A program made the translations under genes and the position numbers. This document shows, piece after piece, positions 50,302-59,942 of a DNA stretch of 64,000 bases. Numbering within the stretch: position 1 is the stretch's first letter; every line of letters begins with the position of its first letter. The stretch comes from Candidatus Geothrix odensensis (GTDB lineage: Bacteria > Acidobacteriota > Holophagae > Holophagales > Holophagaceae): NCBI GenBank assembly GCA_016714685.1, contig JADKCH010000004.1, positions 62,001 to 126,000 on the forward strand. Direction: 5' to 3'. Under the pieces are notes generated by a model, which worked only from the letters and a program-made list of their open reading frames with translations, was not told the DNA's origin and searched no databases.

Positions 50302-52380
50302 TTATTTCCGGTCCTTGTCGAAGGCCAGGTTCCGCACCAGGTCCTCGGTCTTCCAGGGCGCCGCGCCACCGCCCAGGTACTTCTGGAACCACTCGAGGTG
50401 GGCGTTGTAGTAGACGGGCATGGACTTCAGGTTGTCGGGCCAGTGGCCATCGTTCTTGAAGACGAGGAGCCGGCTGGGCACGCCCATCGCCTGCAGACCC
50501 GTGAAGAACTGCAGGCTCTGGGTGTAGGGCACGCGGTAGTCCCGCTCACCGGTGATGACCAGGCAGGGCGTCTTGAAGGCCTTCACGTGGCTGCTGGGGT
50601 TCATGCGCTCGTAGGCGGCGGCCTTGTCCCAGGGCGTGCCCGTGAGGTCGTGTTCGGGGAACCACAGCTCTTCGGTGGCGCCGTGCATGGAGCGCAGGTC
50701 GTACACGCCCATCATGGCGGCCAGGGCCTTGAAGCGCGTGGTGTGGCCCTCCAGCCACATCATGGCGTAGCCGCCCCAGCTCCAGCCCATGGCGCCCATG
50801 CGGTCCTTGTCCACGTAGGGCAGCGCCGCGAGATGGTCGGCCACCTTCTCGATGTCGGTCATCACCTTGCCGTCCCAGTCGCCGCTGATGGCGTCGGTGA
50901 AGGCCTGGCCATAGCCCGTGGAGCCATGGGGATTGGGGAAGGCCACGATGTAGCCCGCGCCGGGATACACCTGCCAGTCGCCGCGCAGGGTGTCCGACCA
51001 CATCATCTGCGGGCCGCCGTGCACGTTGAGGATGAGCGGGTACTTCTTCGCGGGGTCGAAGCCGTGGGGCTTCACGAGGAACACGTGGATGTCCTTGCCG
51101 TCAGCGCCCTTCACCCACTGCTCCTCGGCGGGGCGGAAGTCCACCTCCTCGGCCACGGCCTGGTTGAAGCTCGTGTAGCGCGTGAGGAACCCGGTCTCGA
51201 AGTTGCCCCGCCAGATCTCCACGGGCTCTCCCACCCGGCTCTGGGTGAAGAAGACCGCCTTCTGGTCGCGGCTGACCTGGAACTCCCGGATGCTCAGGCC
51301 TTCGAGCGCCCGCGTGATCTCGCCAGTGGCCACGATCACCCGGTGCAGGGGCCAGCGGCCCTTCTCCTGGACCGTGAACCAGAGGGCCTTGCCGTCCGCC
51401 GACCACTGGAAGCCGTCCACCCAGTTGTCGATGCCCTCGGTGAGGACCTTGCGGGTCTTCGCCTGCCGGTCGTAGACGGCCAGGCGGAAGCGGTCGGACT
51501 CATGGCCCGCCTTGACCTGGAACTTGTAGGCGATGTAGCGGCCATCGGGCGAATACTGCGGGTCCTGGTCCGCGGCCGGGTTGTCGGCGGTGATGCGTCG
51601 CGGCGTGCGGTCGCCCTCCAGGGAGATGAGGAAGAGGTCCTGGTTGGTGCTGCGGGCCTGCACCGCGTCGGTGTTGGTGGTGACGCAGACCTCCTTCCCA
51701 TCGGGGCTCAGGTCCCAGCTCTGCCAGAAGCCCGGGTAGTCCTGCTTGCCCCCGGTGAGCGCCTCCACCTTGCCTTCGAAGGTGGCCGTGAACAGGTGGC
51801 TGTACTGGAAGTCGCGCCAGCCGGTCCAGTGGCGGTAGAGCAGCTCATCGGCCAGGTGGGCCTGCACCGGGCCGTTATCCAGCTTGTCGCTGAGCTCCTT
51901 GTGCCGGGCGCCGTCCGTCATGGCCTCCGGAAACACCGAGGCCTCGAACACCACCTTGCCGCCGCCGGGCAGCAGCTTCGGGGCGCCCACGCCCGCCTCG
52001 AAGGAGGTCACCTTGCGGGCCTCGCCGCCGCTGGCATCCAGGGCCCAGAGCTGGCTGCCCCCGCTGCGGCTCGACAGGAAGGTGAGGGTCTTCCCGTCCT
52101 TGGACCACTGGGGCGCGGTGTCCGACTTGCCCGAGAAGGTGAGCTGCTTCACCTGCCCCGTGGCCACTTCCAGCAGCCAGAGCTGGGTGGTCCGCGTGGA
52201 CGCCTTCAGATCCTGGCTGGACACCTCGAAGGCCAGCTTCGAGCCGTCCGGGCTGAGGGCCAGGTGCTGCACGCCCTTGAGGCGGTACAGGTCCTCGATG
52301 TGGAAGGCCCGCTTCTCCGCCGCCGTGGCGGGCAGGGCGAGGATCAGGGCGGGGACCAGGAATCGATGCAGCAGGGACAC
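50302..52380 (-). CDS. Secreted S9-family prolyl oligopeptidase
   Basis: A 692-residue enzyme. A signal peptide (HRFLVPALILALPATAAE) precedes an N-terminal beta-propeller with WD40-like/TolB turns (LSPDGSKLAFE, WSKDGKTLTFL). The peptidase domain has Ser in GWSWGGYAMM, Asp in GERDYRVP and His in NDGHWPDN. It belongs to the dipeptidyl-peptidase/acylaminoacyl-peptidase group. The start is GTG at 52380 with GGAGG seven bases upstream; longer frames lack a signal peptide. Confidence 0.92.
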   Translation of the reverse strand: MSLLHRFLVPALILALPATAAEKRAFHIEDLYRLKGVQHLALSPDGSKLAFEVSSQDLKASTRTTQLWLLEVATGQVKQLTFSGKSDTAPQWSKDGKTLTFLSSRSGGSQLWALDASGGEARKVTSFEAGVGAPKLLPGGGKVVFEASVFPEAMTDGARHKELSDKLDNGPVQAHLADELLYRHWTGWRDFQYSHLFTATFEGKVEALTGGKQDYPGFWQSWDLSPDGKEVCVTTNTDAVQARSTNQDLFLISLEGDRTPRRITADNPAADQDPQYSPDGRYIAYKFQVKAGHESDRFRLAVYDRQAKTRKVLTEGIDNWVDGFQWSADGKALWFTVQEKGRWPLHRVIVATGEITRALEGLSIREFQVSRDQKAVFFTQSRVGEPVEIWRGNFETGFLTRYTSFNQAVAEEVDFRPAEEQWVKGADGKDIHVFLVKPHGFDPAKKYPLILNVHGGPQMMWSDTLRGDWQVYPGAGYIVAFPNPHGSTGYGQAFTDAISGDWDGKVMTDIEKVADHLAALPYVDKDRMGAMGWSWGGYAMMWLEGHTTRFKALAAMMGVYDLRSMHGATEELWFPEHDLTGTPWDKAAAYERMNPSSHVKAFKTPCLVITGERDYRVPYTQSLQFFTGLQAMGVPSRLLVFKNDGHWPDNLKSMPVYYNAHLEWFQKYLGGGAAPWKTEDLVRNLAFDKDRK

Positions 52381-52471
52381 AGAAGCCTCCGATTGCGAGG
52401 CATCAGCTTCGCACAGGCAGACGGGCAACCACCACCCCCAGGCCGACGAGCCCGGCTTGCTATCCTGGGCC

Positions 52472-53920
52472 ATGCCGACTCCCGCGCTTCCCGACAGTTC
52501 CCCCGGCCGCGGGATCTTCTGCAACCGGACGCTCAACCTGCGCTCCGTGCGGGCCATCGGCTACGACATGGACTACACGCTGGTGGACTACCGGGTGGAG
52601 GCCTTCGAGCGCATGGTCTACGCCCAGGCCCGGGCCCGGCTGGCCGCCGAGGGCTGGCCCATGGAGGGCCTTGATTTCGACGGGTCCATGGTGACCCGGG
52701 GCCTCGTGATCGACACGGAGCTCGGCAACCTGGTGAAGGCGAACCGCTTCGGCTTCGTGAAGCGGGCCATGCACGGCACCCGCATGCTGGATTTCAAGGA
52801 ACAGCGCGACGCCTACGCCCAGACCCTGGTGGACCTCTCCGAGCCCCGCTGGGTGTTCCTCAACACGCTCTTCTCGCTGTCCGAGGGCTGCCTCTACGCC
52901 CAGGCCGTGGATCTGCTGGACCGGGGCGCCCTGCCCCGCCCCTTCGAGTACGCCAGCCTCTACCGCCACGTGCGCTCCGGGGTGGATGCCCAGCACATGG
53001 AGGGCCACCTGAAGGCGGAGATCGCCGCGGCCCCGGAGCGCTACGTGGTGCAGGATCCCGAGGCGGCCCTGGCCCTGCTGGACCAGAAGGCCGCGGGCAA
53101 GAAGCTGCTCCTCATCACCAACTCCGAGTGGAGCTTCACTTCCAAGATGATGAGCCATGCCTACGACCGCCACCTGCCGGAGGGCATGACCTGGCGGCAG
53201 CTGTTCGATGTGGTCATCGTCGCCGCCCGCAAGCCCGCCTTCTTCGTGGAGCAGGGCCCCTTCTTCGAGGTGGTGGACGAATCGGGCCTGCTGCGGCCCC
53301 TCATGGGGCCCCTGAAGGCCGGCGGCATCTACCTGGGCGGCTCCGCGCCCCAGGTGGAGCGGGACCTGGGCATCGCCGGGGACGAGCTGCTCTACGTGGG
53401 CGACCACATGTTCGGCGATGTCCACGTGAGCAAGCGCACCCTGAGCTGGCGCACGGCCCTGGTGCTGCGCGAGCTGGAGGCCGAGGTGGCCGCGCTGGAG
53501 GGCTACCGCCCCACCGAGCTGCGCCTCATGGCCTTGATGCGGGAGAAGGAGGCCCTGGAGGCCCATCTCTCCCAGGCCCGCCTGGCCCTGCAACGCCTGC
53601 ATGCGGGCTACGGTCCCGCCGCCCAGGGCGATGCGGCCACCGCGGAGGCCCGGGTCCACGGCCTCCGGGGCCAGCTCCTGGCCCTCGACGCCGAGATCGG
53701 CCCCCTGGCCCAGGCCGGCGGCGAGCTCACCAACGCCCGCTGGGGCCTGCTCACCCGCGCCGGCAACGACAAGAGCCACCTCACCCGCCAGATCGAGCGC
53801 TACGCCGACGTCTACACCAGCCGCGTCTCGAACTTCCTCCACGCCACGCCCTACGCCTACTTCCGCTCGCCCCGGGGCAGCCTGCCCCACGATCCCGTGG
53901 GCACGGCGACCGGAGCCTGA
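52472..53920 (+). CDS. HAD-IG family 5'-nucleotidase
   Basis: A 482-residue protein. The HAD nucleophile motif is GYDMDYTLVDY; ITNSEWSFT is motif II; YVGDHMFGDVHVSK is motif IV. The long inserts and C-terminal coiled region (LMREKEALEAHLSQARLALQRL) match the cytosolic IMP/GMP 5'-nucleotidase (HAD-IG) family, which is uncommon in bacteria but found in deltaproteobacterial and acidobacterial genomes. TATCCT lies just before the ATG. The thioesterase gene follows 2 bp on. Confidence 0.85.
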   Translation: MPTPALPDSSPGRGIFCNRTLNLRSVRAIGYDMDYTLVDYRVEAFERMVYAQARARLAAEGWPMEGLDFDGSMVTRGLVIDTELGNLVKANRFGFVKRAMHGTRMLDFKEQRDAYAQTLVDLSEPRWVFLNTLFSLSEGCLYAQAVDLLDRGALPRPFEYASLYRHVRSGVDAQHMEGHLKAEIAAAPERYVVQDPEAALALLDQKAAGKKLLLITNSEWSFTSKMMSHAYDRHLPEGMTWRQLFDVVIVAARKPAFFVEQGPFFEVVDESGLLRPLMGPLKAGGIYLGGSAPQVERDLGIAGDELLYVGDHMFGDVHVSKRTLSWRTALVLRELEAEVAALEGYRPTELRLMALMREKEALEAHLSQARLALQRLHAGYGPAAQGDAATAEARVHGLRGQLLALDAEIGPLAQAGGELTNARWGLLTRAGNDKSHLTRQIERYADVYTSRVSNFLHATPYAYFRSPRGSLPHDPVGTATGA

Positions 53921-53922
53921 TC

Positions 53923-54381
53923 ATGGGCGGCCGCGGCCTTTTTGCGCACACCTTCACCGTCCTCGAATCCGCCATCGACGTGAACGGCCACGCCAACAAT
54001 CTGGAGTACCTGCGCTGGATGCAGGAAGTGGCCACGGCCCACTCGGATGCCTGCGGCTGGACGCTGGCCCGCTACCAGGAGACGCGCACCACCTGGGTGA
54101 TCCGGTCCCACGCCATCGACTACCTGAGGCCCGCCTTCGCGGGCGAGACGCTCAAGCTGCTCACCTGGATCGGCGGCTTCGAGGATCAGGAATCCCCGCG
54201 CCACTACCTGTTCTGGCGGGAGCGGGACCGCAAGGTGCTGGCGCGCGCCAAGACCGTCTGGGTGTTCATCGATACAGAGGCCGGCAGGCCCCGGAGCATC
54301 CCCGAGTCGTTCCGCGCGGCCTTCGACGTGGTGGCCGACGAGCAGGAGGCGCTGCGGGCCCTGCGGACGGGCGACATCTGA
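53923..54381 (+). CDS. Hot-dog fold acyl-CoA thioesterase
   Basis: A 152-residue 4-hydroxybenzoyl-CoA/YbgC-like thioesterase. The active-site region is ESAIDVNGHANNLEYLRWMQE, with DVNGHANN in place of the usual DxxGHxNN. Strands HAIDYLRPAFAGETL and KVLARAKTVWVFID are standard. It hydrolyses acyl-CoA in the cytoplasm; the substrate is unknown. It begins 2 bp after the nucleotidase stop, so the two are probably co-transcribed. Confidence 0.85.
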   Translation: MGGRGLFAHTFTVLESAIDVNGHANNLEYLRWMQEVATAHSDACGWTLARYQETRTTWVIRSHAIDYLRPAFAGETLKLLTWIGGFEDQESPRHYLFWRERDRKVLARAKTVWVFIDTEAGRPRSIPESFRAAFDVVADEQEALRALRTGDI

Positions 54382-54388
54382 TCCCCGG

Positions 54389-55801
54389 TCACTTCCCCGC
54401 GTAGACCGTCGCCCCGTAGCGCTCCTGGTCCCAGGGGGCCCGGCTGTTCCAGCGGCCGTAGGCGTGGCTGTCGTCGGTGCGGTAGCGCAGGGTGTAGGCG
54501 CCCTTGGGCAGGCTGACCCACTCGTCGCTCACGCGGTTCTTGCTGGCACCACCGGCATGCTGGGTGCGGCCCCGGTCCATGACCCAGACCTGCTTGCCCG
54601 CGGCATCCTCGATCCAGGCGAAGTCCGCCATCTCGTCCCCGCTGCCTTCGCCAATGGCGTAGACGCGCACGGACTGGGCCGAAGCCAGGCTGAAGGAAAC
54701 GGACCGGTCCTGGTCGTTGCCCACCCGCACGGTTTCCGCCAGCACGGTCCAGGCCAGGGGCTTGGTGGCGGTGAAGGCGGGCAGCTCCTTGTCGGCGGGT
54801 ATGGCCAGCGTCAGGCCGTAGGTGCCGGGGTCGGCGGGGGGCGCGGCATTCCAGTCCACGGGCGAGTGCGAGTCATCGGTGATAAAGGTGGCCTCGTAGT
54901 CGCCGGCGGGCAGCTGGATGGTCTCCACCTGGCGCCGGTTCTTCATGGCGCCCCCGGCGAACCTGGACTTCTCCATGTTCATCTCCCAGACCCGGGTGCG
55001 GGTGCGCACATCGGTGATCCAGCCGCAGTCGTGCATCAGCCGCCCGCTGCCCTCTCCCTGGGCATAGACATGCAGGCTCACGGGCCGGGCCAGATGGAAG
55101 GGCTGGGTCCAGTGGCCGTCATCGGTGGTGGCCGCCAGGGACACCACGATGTTCCGCCAGCGCAGAGGGGCCTCGAAGAGGTTGATCTCCTTGGGATCGC
55201 CGGAGGGCAGGTAGATCTCCATGCCGTAGTTCCCCACCTGCTCCCGCCAGTGGCGGACCAGGCTGGCGTCATCGGCCCCGATGGCCTGCAGGAAGCGGTG
55301 GTGGCGATCTTCCTGGACGGCGGCCAGGGAGCGGCGGTCGATGTTGCGGAACCACTGGGCGAAGAGCAGGCCCTGGCCGAACCCGTGGTTGCTGAAGTAG
55401 GCCTCGTAGCTGCCCGCCGGCAGGTCCAGGTACTGGTCCGAGACCCGGTACTCCCAGTTGCGCTTGGTGTTCATGCCATCCATCTGCCACACCACTTCCC
55501 GGGTGGTGGCGTTCAGGATCCAGCCGTGGGCGAAGAAGGGGTGCTCCCGGGCGATGCGGGTGGGGAAGCGCAGCCCCGCGCCCTTGGCATAGACGTGCAC
55601 CTTCATGGGCCGGGGCAGGGTGAAGCCCTGCGAACGCACCTCTGCGGCCGTCAGACCGTGCAGGGCCACGATGCGGGGCTCGGGACGGGACTCGGCACCG
55701 TGCAGCGCCGCCGGCGCGAAGGCGGTCATCAGCGCGAACAGGGCCACGGCCTGGACCACGCGGATCAGGACGGCGGCTTCGGACAACAGGAAGGACAACA
55801 T
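54389..55801 (-). CDS. Secreted protein with three tandem beta-sandwich repeats
   Basis: A 470-residue protein of unrecognised family. An N-terminal signal/anchor (VVQAVALFALMTAFAPAALHGA) precedes three related repeats at about 58-140, 225-330 and 362-467. Each has V.VYA.G.G, a W-I pair, VW.M, then LPAG.YEA or an equivalent, and the last two add TDDSHS...WN. Between repeats 1 and 2 is a helical insert (about 150-200). It is probably periplasmic or surface and may bind a polymer or ligand. No catalytic motif is seen. Confidence 0.7.
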   Translation of the reverse strand: MLSFLLSEAAVLIRVVQAVALFALMTAFAPAALHGAESRPEPRIVALHGLTAAEVRSQGFTLPRPMKVHVYAKGAGLRFPTRIAREHPFFAHGWILNATTREVVWQMDGMNTKRNWEYRVSDQYLDLPAGSYEAYFSNHGFGQGLLFAQWFRNIDRRSLAAVQEDRHHRFLQAIGADDASLVRHWREQVGNYGMEIYLPSGDPKEINLFEAPLRWRNIVVSLAATTDDGHWTQPFHLARPVSLHVYAQGEGSGRLMHDCGWITDVRTRTRVWEMNMEKSRFAGGAMKNRRQVETIQLPAGDYEATFITDDSHSPVDWNAAPPADPGTYGLTLAIPADKELPAFTATKPLAWTVLAETVRVGNDQDRSVSFSLASAQSVRVYAIGEGSGDEMADFAWIEDAAGKQVWVMDRGRTQHAGGASKNRVSDEWVSLPKGAYTLRYRTDDSHAYGRWNSRAPWDQERYGATVYAGK

Positions 55802-55889
55802 GGGGACTCCGGGACTGACTCCAAGCTAGTCCCCCGAACGGCCGTCCTTCAGGGGGATCGGCGAATGGAGGGCCCCCACCGGCGAACGG

Positions 55890-57365
55890 CTACCACTGCT
55901 CCAGGAACGCCTGGGCCTGCTGCCAGGCCGGGGGCGACAGGTGGGCAAACCGCATGAGCCGGTCGTTGAATTCATAGTGCAGCTCCCGGTCCTCCTCCAG
56001 CAGCAGCTCCAACTGCTCCCGGTGGATGGCCTCATCCGCCAGGAAGCGCCAGAAGATGGCCTCGGCCACCTCCTTCAGCCCCGCGGCCCTCGCCTCCCAG
56101 TGGGTCCGCAGGAGGGTGCGCCACCCCACCTTCTTCATGGCGCTGTCCGGCGCGATGGCCTCCTGCCAGACCGGTCCCGCCCAGGCCTGGACCAGCTCCA
56201 CGGCCGCAGCCTCATCCCGGCGGGCGAGGCTGAGCACCAGCTCGCCCAGGTCGTAGATCACGGTCTCGAACGCGAAGGCGATGCCCTGCCGGGCCGCGAG
56301 GCGCGCGTAGTGCAGGAGGTGGCGGGTGGCCTCGTGCATCCGGTCCGGGTCGGCGTGGAAGGCCTCGATGAGCAGGCGGTAGTGGTAGGACAGGTTCTGG
56401 AAGCGCCGCAGGTCCTTCTCCTCCAGGGCCTCCCGCAGGAGGGTGTTGAAGGTCATGACGTGCAGCTCGATGACGGGCTCGGAGCCGGTGGCGCAGGCCA
56501 GTCGGGCCGTGTCCACCAGCCGGGCGGCCAGCTCCGAGAGCAGCTCATGCTGGCGGCGGTTCGCCACCTCGGCCACCTTGAGGATCTGGGCCAGGACGTA
56601 GGCCTCGGGCCAGACGCGCTCGCGGCTGAGGAAATCCTGCCCCTCCCTGGCCAGGCCCGGCACGAACCAGGGCCGGGAGCCGCGCCAGGCGGAGAGCTCC
56701 GGCCCCGCGCACTGGATGATGCCCTCGAGTAGCGCGTGCAGGCTCTTCAGGGCCAGCATCACCAGCTGCCGGTCCCCGCGGGCCATGCCCGTGAGGGCCA
56801 CGTTGGTCACCACGTCGATGGTCTCGAACAGCTCGTCCTTGTTGGCTTCCAGGCGGCGCCCCCGAGACAGCTCCTGGAGGCTGCGCAGCCCCTTCCGGGT
56901 GAGCATGGGCATGAAGAAGCTGGGCCGCAGGAAGCGGCTGATGCCGAAGAGGTAGGGGAGGACCCCCGCGAGCACCACCAGGTAGGTGAAGGCGATGACC
57001 CAGATGCCGACCCGCACGAAGGCGTGCCCCGGCGGGAAGAAATGGAGGGCCATCAGCAGCAGGTTGCTGAAGACGAGGATCGACAGCCCGCTGACGATCA
57101 GCGGGTGCGCCACGTAGAGCTTCACCAGCCGGGGCGTGTAGAGGTTCGCGGTGAGGGGCAGGATGAGCGCGATGCTCGTCATGGTCACGGACATGATGGC
57201 GTTGAGGGTGCGGCTCGCGGTGGCGATGCCCGCGGGCTCGAAGTCCCGGATGCTGCCGAAGTGGGTCGTCACCCAGCCCAGCACCGCCGCGGCCAGGAAA
57301 CAGCCGACGGCCACCATCGTCGGACGGTGGCCACTCCAGAGGCTGACGCTCCTTGTCTGGGCCAT
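55890..57365 (-). CDS. DUF2254-family membrane protein
   Basis: A 491-residue protein. Four membrane helices lie in the first 170 residues (MVAVGCFLAAAVLGWVTTHF, SVTMTSIALILPLTANLY, and two more at about 100-165). A long cytoplasmic helical domain of about 320 residues follows. The LILPLTANLYTPRLVKLYV and LEANKDELFETIDVVTNVAL segments recall the DUF2254 predicted membrane family. The function is unknown. The ATG at 57363-57365 starts just before the first helix. Confidence 0.75.
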   Translation of the reverse strand: MAQTRSVSLWSGHRPTMVAVGCFLAAAVLGWVTTHFGSIRDFEPAGIATASRTLNAIMSVTMTSIALILPLTANLYTPRLVKLYVAHPLIVSGLSILVFSNLLLMALHFFPPGHAFVRVGIWVIAFTYLVVLAGVLPYLFGISRFLRPSFFMPMLTRKGLRSLQELSRGRRLEANKDELFETIDVVTNVALTGMARGDRQLVMLALKSLHALLEGIIQCAGPELSAWRGSRPWFVPGLAREGQDFLSRERVWPEAYVLAQILKVAEVANRRQHELLSELAARLVDTARLACATGSEPVIELHVMTFNTLLREALEEKDLRRFQNLSYHYRLLIEAFHADPDRMHEATRHLLHYARLAARQGIAFAFETVIYDLGELVLSLARRDEAAAVELVQAWAGPVWQEAIAPDSAMKKVGWRTLLRTHWEARAAGLKEVAEAIFWRFLADEAIHREQLELLLEEDRELHYEFNDRLMRFAHLSPPAWQQAQAFLEQW

Positions 57366-57513
57366 GCCAGCCTTTCGGCGGAAAGCCGGAAACGGCTGAG
57401 TCTCCACCGCCTTGCCGCGCCCACCGGGCTCTGGGATGCTGGAGGACCCCAACGATCCCAAGCCTTTCGACACCTTTCCGTCCCGCCGACGAGGCCGCCC
57501 GCCCGGAGCCCCC

Positions 57514-58806
57514 ATGAACCATCTCCTTCCTTCCCTGCTGGCCCTGCTGAGCCTGGGGACACCTCTGCCCGCCGGCGCCCAACCGCCCAAGACGCCCCAG
57601 AAGAAGGCCGCAACCCCGCCACCGGAGGCCGCCAAGGCCTACGACGCGGCCTACGCCGAGCTGCAGAAGAAGGCCTACGCAGCCGCCCTGCCCCTCTACG
57701 AGAAGGCCTTGGCCCTGGCGCCGGACCGCGCCGAGATCTGGAACGAGTACGCCATCTGCCTGCGGAACCTGCGGCGCTATCCCGCCGCCGTGCGCGCCGG
57801 GTGGCGGGCCATCCAGCTGGATGGCGGCAAGACCATGCAGCCCTGGAACGCCCAGGCCAACACCCTGATGGAGACCCGCGAGTGGCAGGCGGCCCAGGCC
57901 TGCCTGGAGAAGGTGGAAGCCCTGCACAAGGACCGCGCCTTCGTGGCCAAGGGCTGGCTGAACCTGGTGTTCCGGATGATGGCCGCCGGGGAGGCGAAGG
58001 GCATCGTGGAGCTCTGTCGCCGGGCCACGAAGCTGGACCCAGGCAGCTCCCTGGGCTGGATCGACCTGGGCCAGGCCCTGGCCTTCGCCGGTGGCGAGGC
58101 CAAGGAGGCCGCCGCCAGCGTGGAGAAGGGCAAGGCCCTGGCGGAGCAACAGAAGGATCCGGCCCGGGTGGAGTACGCCACCCAGCTGCTGAAGAAGCTG
58201 CAGGCCGGAGGGCCCGTGGCGCCGCCGGTCTCCCCGGGCACGTCCTGGCAGAGCCTCCCCCCCGCCCTGCATGCGCTGCCCGAAGCCAACGCCAGCACCG
58301 TCGCCCTGCCCGCGCTGGTGGACCACCACTTCGTCCTGGCGGGGGGCGGGCAGGTCAGCCTGGCTGTGCCCGAGCCCTGGGCCTTGGCGCCGGGCACCGC
58401 GCGCCCCGAGAGCCAGTTCACCGTCACCTTCACGATCCCCGGCACCGAGGGCTTCAAGGTGTTCTTCAGTCCCATGAAGGCCCCCGGCAACCCTCTCGGC
58501 GTGAAGGCCATGGCCGAGGGCGTGGTGAAGCGGCTGCTGCCCATCTCCGCCGAAAAGGAACTGCCGCTTCAGGAGCTGGCCTCGCCCCACATGAAGGGCT
58601 ACTGGGTGCTCTCCACCGACAAGAAGTCCCTGGACAAGGAACCCGCCAAGGGCGACTACCGCCACCTCCTCACAGCGCTGCTGGATGTGGACGGCCTCTC
58701 CTGCGTGGGCACCGTGCTGACGAACTCCAAAGCGCCCGCCGTGGTGGATCCCTGCGTGGCGATGTTCGCGTCGGCGAAGAAGGTGGGACCAGCGGTGAAG
58801 AAGTAG
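57514..58806 (+). CDS. Secreted TPR protein with C-terminal lipoprotein-like domain
   Basis: A 430-residue protein. A signal peptide (LLPSLLALLSLGTPLPAGA) and Pro/Ala linker precede about five TPR units (YAAALPLYEKALALAPDRAEIWNEYA). A C-terminal alpha/beta domain (QVSLAVPEPWALAP to LDVDGLSCVGTVLTNS) resembles secreted PsbP/DUF-type domains but has no identified family. It probably acts in the periplasm. CGGAG precedes the ATG. Confidence 0.7.
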   Translation: MNHLLPSLLALLSLGTPLPAGAQPPKTPQKKAATPPPEAAKAYDAAYAELQKKAYAAALPLYEKALALAPDRAEIWNEYAICLRNLRRYPAAVRAGWRAIQLDGGKTMQPWNAQANTLMETREWQAAQACLEKVEALHKDRAFVAKGWLNLVFRMMAAGEAKGIVELCRRATKLDPGSSLGWIDLGQALAFAGGEAKEAAASVEKGKALAEQQKDPARVEYATQLLKKLQAGGPVAPPVSPGTSWQSLPPALHALPEANASTVALPALVDHHFVLAGGGQVSLAVPEPWALAPGTARPESQFTVTFTIPGTEGFKVFFSPMKAPGNPLGVKAMAEGVVKRLLPISAEKELPLQELASPHMKGYWVLSTDKKSLDKEPAKGDYRHLLTALLDVDGLSCVGTVLTNSKAPAVVDPCVAMFASAKKVGPAVKK

Positions 58807-58852
58807 TTAGGCATCCAAGGCGAAAAATGTGCCAGACCTTTTGGGGAAAACC

Positions 58853-59860
58853 ATGAAATGGCGTCTGTGGTTGAAGATCACAATCGGCATTCTCGCAATG
58901 GTCGTGGTACTGATCTTTGCAAACGGCGTGATCGATTCCCAAAGGGCCCGGGTTAGCCAGGCTCAGGATCGAGAAGGGAACAGAAATAGAGACAGTTTCG
59001 CCCCGCAAGAACTATACAAAGCTGCGAGCCCATTTGCCGGGCTAATGGAATCCATTCGGCCCATCCCAGACTCTCGCGTGTCGATGAAAAGTGTGGGGCT
59101 CTCCCTCCTGGAATCATCGGACAAAACGGATGCCGTGGTCCAACAACCAGCATCCTCCCCACTCAAACTGATACGGACAAGCCAAGTTTCAATTGAGGTT
59201 CCGGATTACGAAAAGGCCGCGAAGGATCTCGGGAAGGTGATCGAGAGCCTAGGTGGGTACATCGCGGATACACAGGTTCATCGGAATCCATCTGGCACAC
59301 GCTCTGGGACCATTTCTTCGTTGCGGCTCCTATAATGATGGATCGAAGATCCGGTCGCTTGGCAAGGTCATGTCTGAAAGCTCCAACGTCCAGGATGTCA
59401 CCAAGGCCTATTCCGACCTTGAGACACGCCTGCGAGTCAAGCGCGAGGCCCTGAATCGCATTCGTGAACTGCTTCGAACGAAGGCAGGCAACCTGAAGGA
59501 AGTATTGGAGGCTGAAAAGGAGATTTCACGAATCACGGAGGAGATCGAACACGCTGAAGGTGAGCGTCGGTATTTCGATCACCAGATTTCCCTCTCGACC
59601 ATCGTCGTTGAGCTGACGCGAACCCTTCCCGCCCCAGTTCCTGGTGGGCACTTTCTGAATCGCTGCGTGATTCCGCCGCCATGATCGCGGGATCCCTGGC
59701 CTTCATGCTTCGTCTCATATTCATCCTGCTCCCCTGGGTTGGTGCAGGTTGGTGTGCTCTGGTCTGCTTCCGTTGGGTGCGCACAAGACGGAATCGTCGC
59801 AGCGAAGTCTTGGTGCCAGGTTCGTCTCACAGTGAATCACCAAACGAGACGAAGGAATAA
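58853..59860 (+). pseudogene. DUF4349 membrane protein, two frameshifts, atypical composition
   Basis: The gene starts MKWRLWLKITIGILAMVVVL (membrane anchor). The DUF4349 core (LIRTSQVSIEVPDYEKAAKDLGKVIESLGGYIADTQ, split here as two parts) runs to a shift near 59325-59333. It resumes in another frame (KIRSLGKVMSESSNVQDVTK, then coiled coil) and shifts back near 59637-59645 to a final membrane helix (MLRLIFILLPWVGAGW) and basic tail, stopping at 59860. It is visibly richer in A and T than its neighbours. It may be recently acquired and decaying, or misassembled. Confidence 0.65.
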
Positions 59861-59942
59861 TCGAAACCCCGGATCGTGGACTCCTGACCTCTTGTGGAAC
59901 CAGGGCAAGGGCGCAAGGGCCCTCCCCCGGTGCCTTCCCTTC

